Part shown: positions 25,292 through 32,652 of the stretch, one piece after another
Layout: each line of letters begins with the position of its first letter
Numbering within the stretch: position 1 is the first letter of the stretch
Source of the DNA: CBDCWA01 sp965223255
Lineage (GTDB): Bacteria > Pseudomonadota > Alphaproteobacteria > Rhizobiales > Hyphomicrobiaceae
Assembly: GCA_965223255.1 (NCBI GenBank)
Contig: CBDCWA010000002.1
Location: forward strand, 558,001 to 622,000
DNA length: 64,000 nt
Direction: 5' to 3'
Notes under the pieces: generated by a model
What the model saw: the letters and a program-made list of their open reading frames with translations, nothing else
Told to the model about the DNA's origin: nothing
Database searches by the model: none
Made by a program: the position numbers and the translations under genes

Positions 25292-25990
25292 ATGGTTTAT
25301 CGCTGGATGCTTGTGGCAATATTGCTTGGGGCAAGTACCGTCCCCACCGTTGCAAAGACAGTACCTTTTTCAAAGTATGGTGCGTGGAAAATTTCGGCCG
25401 GTTTAGACAAATTCGGTCGGTTATCTTTTTGCACGGCGTCTGGTAGATACACAAGCGGGACGCATTTTTCCATAATCTTCAATCGCCGAAAAGCATCCTG
25501 GCTCTTGCAGTTTTACCACCGAGATTGGCCGTTTCGGCGTGGAAAAACACCGGTCATTTTGCGTGTTGACGGTCGTGAACTCAGCAGGACCCAGGCAACA
25601 TATTATAAGAACAGCGTATTTGTGAATCTTGGCCGCCAGATCAGTCGGGTCAAGCGGTTGATGCGCGGCAGACGGTTGTCGGTTTTGACCTCACGAGGCC
25701 GCAGCGCATACAGTTTGAATGGCAGTAGCCGTGCCACGCTTGAAGTGGCGAAATGTGTGAAGTACTTCGCAAATCGTGGTGGTTCCGGCGGCGCATTCGG
25801 CGGCAATCCAAACAGCGGCGGTGCCTTTGGTGGCGCCAGCAACCGCAGTGGCAGCGGCGGCGCATTCGGCGGCGGCGGCAATAACCGTAGTGGCGGCGGC
25901 GCATTCGGCGGCGGTAACAATAGCGGTAATAATAGCAGCGGAAATAGTGGCGGTAACAGCGGCGGTTTTTCGGGCGGCGGCTGGCAATAA
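25292..25990 (+). CDS. Secreted protein with C-terminal GGAFGG repeat tail
   Basis: This 232-residue precursor starts after GAGGAGG-type spacing and has a signal peptide ending near TVAK (about residue 24). The core (25-160) is paralogous to the gene just upstream and keeps its two cysteines. From about residue 163 the sequence becomes a low-complexity tail of Gly, Asn and Ser with four GGAFGG units, ending GGFSGGGW-Q. Such glycine-rich tails are seen in surface or matrix proteins; function here is unknown. The pair lies 146 bp apart in the same direction and probably arose by tandem duplication. Confidence 0.7.
   Translation: MVYRWMLVAILLGASTVPTVAKTVPFSKYGAWKISAGLDKFGRLSFCTASGRYTSGTHFSIIFNRRKASWLLQFYHRDWPFRRGKTPVILRVDGRELSRTQATYYKNSVFVNLGRQISRVKRLMRGRRLSVLTSRGRSAYSLNGSSRATLEVAKCVKYFANRGGSGGAFGGNPNSGGAFGGASNRSGSGGAFGGGGNNRSGGGAFGGGNNSGNNSSGNSGGNSGGFSGGGWQ
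25785..25985 (+). repeat. In-frame tandem repeat coding GGAFGG units
   Basis: GGCGGCGCATTCGGCGGC-like units recur near 25787, 25817, 25856 and 25891, separated by Asn/Ser-rich spacers. The third and fourth copies are the most alike, pointing to recent expansion by slippage or unequal crossover. Beyond the last unit the sequence decays into GGNN/GGNS triplets. Confidence 0.75.
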
Positions 25991-26020
25991 TCCCAGCCGT
26001 TCCACCTCTGCAATCAACTG

Positions 26021-26173
26021 TTAGGACGCGGCCTCTTGCGAGCCGCCGCGTTGGGACTTGATAATCGTTGCGTGGGTCCCATCAAAGTCGTCACGTTCGC
26101 AAAGCAAAACAACGCCGGCAAGCAGGCCCGCCATAAAAAGCAGCGCCGGGATCATAATCAACAGGGCAATCAT
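26021..26173 (-). CDS. Small single-pass membrane protein
   Basis: A 50-residue product starts at ATG 26173 with TTGGAGAG upstream. Residues 2-24 (IALLIMIPALLFMAGLLAGVVLL) are one membrane helix, written here only in part; the rest is a polar tail with ERDDFDG. It lies 131 bp downstream of the uspA gene on the same strand and may share its transcript. I do not recognise a family. Confidence 0.5.
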   Translation of the reverse strand: MIALLIMIPALLFMAGLLAGVVLLCERDDFDGTHATIIKSQRGGSQEAAS

Positions 26174-26304
26174 TGAAGTCTCTCCAATCGAGGGCTTATC
26201 CATCTTGAAGAGACTATCGCTCGGAACGGGCGCACGGGCTGTTCCCCGTGAGACAGATGGTGCCCGTGGGTCACGAGCGCCACCACAAAGGCACCAACCC
26301 ACAA

Positions 26305-26745
26305 TTAGCGGCAAACGAGGACTGGCAATTTAGTATTGGCGAGGACGTTGGCCGCCTGGCTGCCGAGCAACATTCGATCGAGCCCGCGCCGGCCATGAGA
26401 CCCCATAACAATCAGATCGCAGCCTTCATCCTTGGCCGCCTTTAGAATACCGTCAGCTGGATGGCTGTCGGCGATATGCTTGGTTGCACACTGCACACCA
26501 ACAGTTTCAGCAATCGCTTTTGCTTTTGTCAGCGTTTCATTGGCTGCGATGGCCTGCTGCGCTTCGTATTTCTCGACCATACCTAGGGTATCGTCTCTGG
26601 TTGCTACATCCAGCGCGGACCACATTTCAGTAACCTTTAAAAGTGTCACCCGGGCTCCCATGGCTTTGGCCAGCTCCAGTCCCTGGTCGACCGCCTTTCG
26701 ACTGACGTCCGAACCGTCCGTCGCGATGAGCAAATGCTTATACAT
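26305..26745 (-). CDS. Universal stress protein (UspA family)
   Basis: This 146-residue protein is a single Usp domain. It has the N-terminal strand HLLIATDGSDVSRKAV and the ATP-binding signature GSHGRRGLDRMLLGSQA near the C-terminus, ending in the strand LPVLVCR. Usp proteins bind ATP and help survival under starvation or stress. GAGG lies upstream of ATG 26745. It is followed by a small membrane protein gene. Confidence 0.92.
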   Translation of the reverse strand: MYKHLLIATDGSDVSRKAVDQGLELAKAMGARVTLLKVTEMWSALDVATRDDTLGMVEKYEAQQAIAANETLTKAKAIAETVGVQCATKHIADSHPADGILKAAKDEGCDLIVMGSHGRRGLDRMLLGSQAANVLANTKLPVLVCR

Positions 26746-26896
26746 GGCTGACCTCGTCTCTATGCGATTAAGTCACACCAACAGCTAAGCATCTGTCCTT
26801 GGTGACCTGCCTTGACGTTGATCAACTGGCCCGTCCCGGTCAAATTGATGCCAACCAAACTTCAAGCTTGGCCCGGACAATCTCTCGCCACGTGCA

Positions 26897-29800
26897 TCAG
26901 TGCGCATCTTCCCAGTCGTCGGCGGCTTTGGCATCGACTTGGATAGGGACTGCGAATGCGATTCGCGGCTCGGCTGCCTTTTCCATTACCGATCGAACCA
27001 CATCCATAGCAACAGCGGCCTGATCTTCCGGCGCTTCGAAAATCAGCTCGTCATGGACCTGCAATAACATGCGCACATCTTCGAGCCCGGCATCCGCCAA
27101 CGCACCCGGCATCCGGACCATGGCGCGGCGGATGATATCTGCTGCCGAACCTTGGATGGGCGCATTGATCGCAGCGCGTTCTAGAAATCCGCGCATCGAC
27201 GGATTCTTGGTGTTAATTTCGGGATAGTGGATCTTGCGCCCGAAAATTGTTGCCACGTAGCCGTTGGCCCGCGCAAAGGTTTTGGTCTTCTCCATGTAGG
27301 ATAAGATGCCTGGGAAGCGCTCGAAATACGTTTTGATATAGCCTGCGGCTTCCTCGCGTGAAATGCCGAGTTGATTGGCCAGCCCAAAGGCGGAAATGCC
27401 GTAGATGATCCCGAAGTTGATGGCCTTGGCGCGACGCCGGATTTCGCCCGGCATACCCTCGACCGGTACGCCGAACATTTCCGACGCCGTCATAGCGTGA
27501 ATGTCGAGACCGTCATCAAAGGCCTGTTTGAGCTGCGGGATTTCAGCGATGTGGGCCAGCACTCGAAGCTCGATCTGACTATAGTCCGCAGAAATTAGCT
27601 TTTGACCTTTTTTTGCAACGAACGCGGTCCTGATTGCACGGCCCTCATTGGTCCTGACCGGAATGTTCTGAAGGTTGGGGTCAGAAGAGGCAAGCCGTCC
27701 GGTGGTGGTCGCCGCAAGCGCATAGCTGGTATGGATTCGCTTGGTTTCTGGATGCACAAACCCAGGTAAAGCATCGGTATAGGTTGACCTCAGCTTCGAG
27801 AGTTGGCGCCATTGCAGCATGGTATTGATCAACCGGCGCGCATCCTCTGGCAGATCCTCGTTGGCTGCGAGATCGTCAAGCAGACCAGCGCGTGTTTCCC
27901 ATTGGCCGGATTTGGTTCGTTTGCCGCCCGGCAATTTCAGGACGTCGAACAACAGTTCTCCAAGCTGCTTGGGCGAGCCGAGATTGAATTTTTGCCCGGC
28001 GAGCTCGTGGACCTCTTCTTCCAGTTGAGCAATCTGTTGCGCGAATTGGGAGGAGAGATGCTGCAGTATCGATCTGTCGACAGTAATTCCGGCAGCCTCC
28101 ATATCAACAATCACCGGCAGCAACGGTCTTTCCAATGTCTCATAGACGGTCACCATGCCTTCGGCCACCAAGCGCGGCTTCAACACCATCCATAACCGAA
28201 GCGTCACGTCGGCATCCTCGGCTGCATATTCCGTCGCTTGAGGGATTGGCACACCGGCAAAAGTTTTGTCGGCTTTGCGCGCACCTGGTGCATGCGCAAT
28301 GACTTTGGAAAACGGAATGCACGAATGGCCGAGATGGCGCAGGGCCAGATCATCCATGCCGTGGCCGCCCCGCCCACCATCAAGAACATAGCTTATCAGC
28401 ATGGTGTCATCGACAGGCGCAACGGCTATGCCATAGCGTTTGAGGAGCAACGCATCATACTTGAAATTCTGACCGATCTTCAGGATGGATGGATCTTCGA
28501 GCAACGGCTTCAAGCGATCCAGGGCGTCGCGCACGGAGATTTGCTGTAAGTCGTCCCCATTGCCGCCTAAGTCCAATTCGCCACCACCGGCGCGATGACC
28601 GACCGGAACATAACAGGCCTGACCTGGTGCCACCGCGATCGAAAAGCCGACGAGGTCCGCCTGCATGGCATCGAGACTGGTCGTCTCTGTATCGAAAGCA
28701 ATGCGCCCGGCATCGAAGGCGCGCTGCACCCAGTCCTCAAGTGCATCTATGGTCGTCACTGTTTCGTAGGCCGACCGGTCGAAGCCGACACCGAGCGCCT
28801 CAGCCTTACCATGCGTGACGCCGGCTGCTGGCGTACCGGCATCTGCGCTTCCGTTTATGGACCCATCAGCCTTCGCTTTGCCGCGTGCAGATTTTTTCGA
28901 TGCCCCGCCTGCCAAACTGTCACCCACCGACTTTTGCAGCGCCGGCGGCGGATCCTCGCCAAGCGCCTCGGCAATGCGGCGCGTCAACGTGTTGAATTCC
29001 ATTTGTTGCAAGAAGCCCAAGAGTGTCTTGGCCTCGGGATCGACAACCCCCAATTGGTCGATCTCAAAATTCACCGGCACATCCTGGCGCAGGCGCACCA
29101 ACTCACGACTGATCCGCGCCTGATCTGCGAATTCGATCAGGCGTTCGCGCCGCTTAGGCTGTTTGATTTCTTCGGCCCGATCCAACAGCTCGTCGAGAGT
29201 GCCGTAGGTTTTGATCAGTTCGGCCGCAGTCTTGACGCCGATGCCCGGAACCCCCGGCACATTGTCAACACTGTCACCGGCCAAAGCCTGCACATCGATA
29301 ACGCTATCCGGCGTCACACCGAATTTGGCCACCACATCATCCGGACCTATTTTTTTCGATTTCATACCATCGAGCATCACCACACCGGGCTCGATCAGCT
29401 GCATCAGGTCCTTGTCGGAGGAAACAATAGTGACATCACCGCCACCTGCCAGCGCCTCGCGGGTATAGGTGGCGATAAGATCGTCGGCCTCGTACCCATC
29501 CTGCTCGATGCACGCGATATTGAATGCCTTGACGGCGTCCCGGATCAACGGAAACTGTGGAACCAATTCTTCCGGTGGCGGCGGCCGGTTTGCCTTATAA
29601 TCTTCGAAGATCTCGTTGCGGAAGGTATCTGCGGCAGTATCAAAGATGACGGCGATATGGGTCGGCTTGTCGGCAAGTTTGGAATCGCCGATGAGCTTCC
29701 ACAACATTTGGCAAAAGCCATGCACCGCACCGACCGGCAGCCCGTCGGACGGTCGTGTCAGTGGCGGCAGGGCGTGAAAGGCACGGAAGATAAATCCTGA

Positions 29801-29920
29801 GCCATCGATCAGATAGACATGGCTGCCCTTGACGATGGGCAATCGATCGGTGTCCGGCAGCGTCGAGCGATTTTCCCGTCCCGCGGCCCCGGCATTCTTG
29901 CGTTTGGCTGTTTTACTCAT
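26897..29920 (-). CDS. polA: DNA polymerase I
   Basis: PolA fills gaps and removes primers in replication and repair. The product is about 1007 residues. It has an N-terminal 5'-3' exonuclease (about 25-320, starting VYLIDGSGFIFRAFHALPP), a 3'-5' exonuclease with an intact DTETT motif (IAFDTETTSLD), and the polymerase domain with motif A DYSQIELRVLAHI, motif B (RRRAKAINFGIIYGISAFG) and motif C VHDELIFEAP. Proofreading therefore looks active. A 40-50-residue Ala/Gly/Lys-rich linker sits after the first domain. The ATG at 29920 is chosen; the frame is open to 29974 without a clear Shine-Dalgarno at either. Confidence 0.96.
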   Translation of the reverse strand: MSKTAKRKNAGAAGRENRSTLPDTDRLPIVKGSHVYLIDGSGFIFRAFHALPPLTRPSDGLPVGAVHGFCQMLWKLIGDSKLADKPTHIAVIFDTAADTFRNEIFEDYKANRPPPPEELVPQFPLIRDAVKAFNIACIEQDGYEADDLIATYTREALAGGGDVTIVSSDKDLMQLIEPGVVMLDGMKSKKIGPDDVVAKFGVTPDSVIDVQALAGDSVDNVPGVPGIGVKTAAELIKTYGTLDELLDRAEEIKQPKRRERLIEFADQARISRELVRLRQDVPVNFEIDQLGVVDPEAKTLLGFLQQMEFNTLTRRIAEALGEDPPPALQKSVGDSLAGGASKKSARGKAKADGSINGSADAGTPAAGVTHGKAEALGVGFDRSAYETVTTIDALEDWVQRAFDAGRIAFDTETTSLDAMQADLVGFSIAVAPGQACYVPVGHRAGGGELDLGGNGDDLQQISVRDALDRLKPLLEDPSILKIGQNFKYDALLLKRYGIAVAPVDDTMLISYVLDGGRGGHGMDDLALRHLGHSCIPFSKVIAHAPGARKADKTFAGVPIPQATEYAAEDADVTLRLWMVLKPRLVAEGMVTVYETLERPLLPVIVDMEAAGITVDRSILQHLSSQFAQQIAQLEEEVHELAGQKFNLGSPKQLGELLFDVLKLPGGKRTKSGQWETRAGLLDDLAANEDLPEDARRLINTMLQWRQLSKLRSTYTDALPGFVHPETKRIHTSYALAATTTGRLASSDPNLQNIPVRTNEGRAIRTAFVAKKGQKLISADYSQIELRVLAHIAEIPQLKQAFDDGLDIHAMTASEMFGVPVEGMPGEIRRRAKAINFGIIYGISAFGLANQLGISREEAAGYIKTYFERFPGILSYMEKTKTFARANGYVATIFGRKIHYPEINTKNPSMRGFLERAAINAPIQGSAADIIRRAMVRMPGALADAGLEDVRMLLQVHDELIFEAPEDQAAVAMDVVRSVMEKAAEPRIAFAVPIQVDAKAADDWEDAH

Positions 29921-30042
29921 GGGGCGTGATTTTAGAGCATCACGGGCGAAGTTGGAACCGAGATAGCGGTTCAACTTCTGGCGCGGTCATCGGATCCATG
30001 TCGGCGACGATTATCCCCGCCGGGATGCCACCACGGCCTCCC

Positions 30043-30519
30043 TCACTCAGACCTTGCGTCCGGATGACTGTCGGTAGACGCAAAATAGGGCTTGATATCG
30101 ACGAGTGGTGTGCCATCGAGGCAATCCACCTTGCGCACGGTAAGCGTCGTCCCCTCGATCCCCAACAGCTCCACGACGCCGATTGCGATCGGATTGGGCC
30201 GCACCGGCGAGCGCAGCGCAAACGTGCCGCGCTTTTCGCCCAGATGCCGCGGTACCTGGGCAATGAGATCGCGCCGCGCTTCATGCATCCAATAGACCAG
30301 AATAATGTGCGAGTATTTTTCGAGGCCGACCAGGCCTTCGCTGTAGCGTGGATCAACCTCGACCGTCGCTATGGCATCCGACTGGCGGGTATTCTTGGGG
30401 CAGTCCCCGCGCGCTTTAAAAGGCGTGCGAATGCGCCCGATAAAGGTTATGCCGGCGTCCATTGTCGCAGGCAATTCGATCCGCACTTCACCGGGTCTGA
30501 CATCCTGGTGGTCCACCAT
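30043..30519 (-). CDS. trmO: tRNA m6t6A37 methyltransferase TrmO (TsaA family)
   Basis: TrmO methylates t6A37 in certain tRNAs using S-adenosylmethionine. The 158-residue product is a single TsaA/YaeB beta-barrel domain. Family signatures are GRIRTPF, YSEGLVGLEKYSHIILVYWMH, and RGTFALRSPVRPNPIAIGVVEL with the conserved R-P-N-P. It lacks the C-terminal extra domain of E. coli TrmO, as many alphaproteobacterial copies do. GAGGAAAGGA precedes ATG 30519. It follows the DUF992 gene on the same strand. Confidence 0.92.
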   Translation of the reverse strand: MVDHQDVRPGEVRIELPATMDAGITFIGRIRTPFKARGDCPKNTRQSDAIATVEVDPRYSEGLVGLEKYSHIILVYWMHEARRDLIAQVPRHLGEKRGTFALRSPVRPNPIAIGVVELLGIEGTTLTVRKVDCLDGTPLVDIKPYFASTDSHPDARSE

Positions 30520-30615
30520 TGCACAATCCTTTCCTCAAGAGAGGTGGCATAGGACGATTGTGGGCGGCCGGCAACAGTTCGCGTAATGCACGGGTGTCGG
30601 AGGGCTGAAAGTCCT

Positions 30616-30650
30616 TTACCCCGGGCCAGGGGCTTTGTCCCCGGACCCAT
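30616..30650. repeat. GC-rich palindromic element downstream of the DUF992 gene
   Basis: GGGCCAGGGG, short loop CTTTGT, CCCCGGACCC can fold into a 10-position stem with two mismatches. Elements of the form CCAGGGGC-TTTG-CCCC are common intergenic repeats in alphaproteobacteria. It may also help end the DUF992 transcript. Confidence 0.4.
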
Positions 30651-30711
30651 CGTCTCAAGTGATAGTGTGGGCGCGACTTTGCCCGCCCACGCAGCCGATA
30701 AAGAGCGCGTA

Positions 30712-31188
30712 TTACCGCAGGGTCATGCCGGCCACGCCAACAGCGAGATTGAGCCCGCGCTGGCCTTGCACGCTCAGCGGCTGCAGCACGATTGATCGGT
30801 TGAGTCCTCCGATCAAAACCTTGGCGCCACCACCGACGCCGATGGCGGCGTCCGCTGCCGCGCCATAATAATTGCCGGCTAGCATACCGGGGCGAACGGC
30901 GCGCGTGCCTGCGAGCACCGTCCATACCATCACAGTCCGCCCCGTCCGGCCAATGTCGAGACCGATCTTTGTGACGCTGCCGCGATAACGTTGTGTCTCC
31001 GCTCGTGACGAGGGCGTGAACGAGCACTGGTATGATTTCTTGGAGCCGATGATCAGGCCGAGACCGGCGCCACCGGTGCACGTCAATGTGCCGATACTGA
31101 CTTTGGTCTGTGCCGAGACCGGTAGTGCCGCGGCTAGGCTCAATGCTGCTGCTGCGGCAAAGCCAAATGCGAAAGTGCGAAAAGGCAT
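30712..31188 (-). CDS. DUF992 family periplasmic protein
   Basis: This 158-residue protein has a signal peptide ending VSAQ (about residue 26) and the full DUF992 pattern: VSIGTLTCTGG, LIIGSKKSYQCSF, RYRGSVTKIGLDIGRT, GMLAGNYYGAAADAAIGVGGGAKVLIGG and LQPLSVQGQRGLNLAVG. Function of the family is unknown; it is largely restricted to Alphaproteobacteria. Two cysteines (LTC and QCSF) probably form a disulfide. AAGGAGGT, an ideal Shine-Dalgarno, precedes the ATG, so it is likely well expressed. Confidence 0.9.
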   Translation of the reverse strand: MPFRTFAFGFAAAAALSLAAALPVSAQTKVSIGTLTCTGGAGLGLIIGSKKSYQCSFTPSSRAETQRYRGSVTKIGLDIGRTGRTVMVWTVLAGTRAVRPGMLAGNYYGAAADAAIGVGGGAKVLIGGLNRSIVLQPLSVQGQRGLNLAVGVAGMTLR

Positions 31189-31412
31189 AATTACCTCCTT
31201 CTCAAGACTAGATTTGCCGTCGGATTAGCAACATCCGGCAGCTCTCGCCTTAATAGAAATCAAGAGCAGCGCGCGGAAAAGGGCGGGCCGTCCCCCAGAG
31301 TTAATGTTCTCATCTGAGTCTGTGTATGAATTGTGATCGGGCTATACAACGTTTATTGGGTTGTCGTCGCGCAATTGCCAATTTACGTGCCCCCGAAGCC
31401 GCCGTCGCACAT

Positions 31413-32531
31413 TTAACTATCGTGCAGGCCGAAATCCGCGCCGCGTTCGTATTGACCGGGCCAGTCCGGATCAAAACCGATCTCGCGGGCAATATGGCGG
31501 GTCAGATAGGGATCAAACATGTGCCCACGACCGACAACGCACAGATCCGCTTTGCCGTTTTCCAGTATGTCATTCATTTGCGCACCAGTTGCGATGTTGC
31601 CAAGCGCCATCGTCGGCACGCCGACATCTGCCCGGATCTGTTCGGCAAATGGAACTTGAAACAGCGAACGAGTTGGCGGCCTTTTGTTTGTGACCATCCC
31701 GCTCGAGACGTCGATCAAATCGGCACCGGCCTCATAAAACATTTGAGAGACGGCAACCGCATCTTCGATTTCATGCCCGCCCTCTTCCCAGTCCACGGCG
31801 GAAATCCGCACCGAGATTGGGCGGTCTTCCGGCCAAACGCGGCGAATGGCACCGAACACGTCAAGTGGCAGTCGCATGCGGTTTTCGAGCGGACCGCCGT
31901 AGGCATCTGTGCGCTTGTTGGCCAGCGGAGAGATGAAGGAGGATAGCAAATAGCCATGCGCACAATGCAACTCGATCATATCGAAGCCAGCAGCGATCGC
32001 CCGCGTTGTCGCTTTGACGTAGAGTTCCGGTATGGACTCGATCTCGTCCAGGGAAAGAGCCCTCGGCGGGCGATGATTTGGACTGACCGAGATCGCGGAT
32101 GGAGCGATCAAATCGAAACCAATTTCGACTTGCTGGTCAGTGCCGCGGTGCCAGCTGACACCGGTATCGCCTTTACGCCCAGCATGACCCAACTGCAGTC
32201 CAATCTTGCTCTTGGTATTTTGGTGGACAAATTCGACAATTCGCCGCCAGCCTTCGATATGGCGATCATCCCAAATGCCAGCATCGGTGATTGAAATGCG
32301 CCCATCGGGATGCACCGCACTCATTTCAGCGATGACGAGGCCGGCACCACCCATCGCACGAGAGCCGAGATGGACGAGATGCCAATCCCCAACCTCTCCA
32401 TCTTCACTTGCTGAATACATGCACAACGGTGACATCACGACGCGATTGGCAAGCGTCATGCCACGTATAGTGAGCGGCGTGAACATAAGTGGGCGATCGG
32501 CGGAATTGTCGGCTTGTAGCTCGGGCGGCAT
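31413..32531 (-). CDS. Old Yellow Enzyme-like NADH:flavin oxidoreductase (YqjM/NamA type)
   Basis: This FMN-dependent ene-reductase of 372 residues has the YqjM/NamA hallmark cysteine C37 in VVMSPLCMYSA. The substrate-binding region is LQLGHAGRKG, and the active-site block is ELHCAHGYLLSSFISPLANKR. PTMALGNIATG and the C-terminal GRGHMFDPYLTRHIARE complete the FMN site. Family members reduce activated C=C bonds of enones, nitro compounds or aldehydes; the physiological substrate is unknown. It is divergent from the molybdenum hydroxylase gene with 121 bp between. Confidence 0.9.
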   Translation of the reverse strand: MPPELQADNSADRPLMFTPLTIRGMTLANRVVMSPLCMYSASEDGEVGDWHLVHLGSRAMGGAGLVIAEMSAVHPDGRISITDAGIWDDRHIEGWRRIVEFVHQNTKSKIGLQLGHAGRKGDTGVSWHRGTDQQVEIGFDLIAPSAISVSPNHRPPRALSLDEIESIPELYVKATTRAIAAGFDMIELHCAHGYLLSSFISPLANKRTDAYGGPLENRMRLPLDVFGAIRRVWPEDRPISVRISAVDWEEGGHEIEDAVAVSQMFYEAGADLIDVSSGMVTNKRPPTRSLFQVPFAEQIRADVGVPTMALGNIATGAQMNDILENGKADLCVVGRGHMFDPYLTRHIAREIGFDPDWPGQYERGADFGLHDS

Positions 32532-32652
32532 TTTCGCTTATCCTTTATCGAGCGGTTAAAGTGGCACATATTCTTGGGCGCGATGGGCCGCTTGGCAAGT
32601 ATAATCGATGGCAACGGGTTGTCGGCGCCAATAGGTTCGAAAGGAAACAAAT

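Noticed and set aside
25785..25985. Possible CRISPR array
   Set aside because: Repeats are short, in-frame, unequal in spacing and code for Gly-rich peptide; no cas genes in the window.
25691..26017. Alanine-rich frames antisense to the GGAFGG tail
   Set aside because: Produced by translating the GGC/GGT repeat on the other strand; no real protein.
28595..29800. 401-codon plus-strand frame opposite polA
   Set aside because: Antisense to conserved polymerase domains; His/Arg-rich composition expected of a shadow frame.
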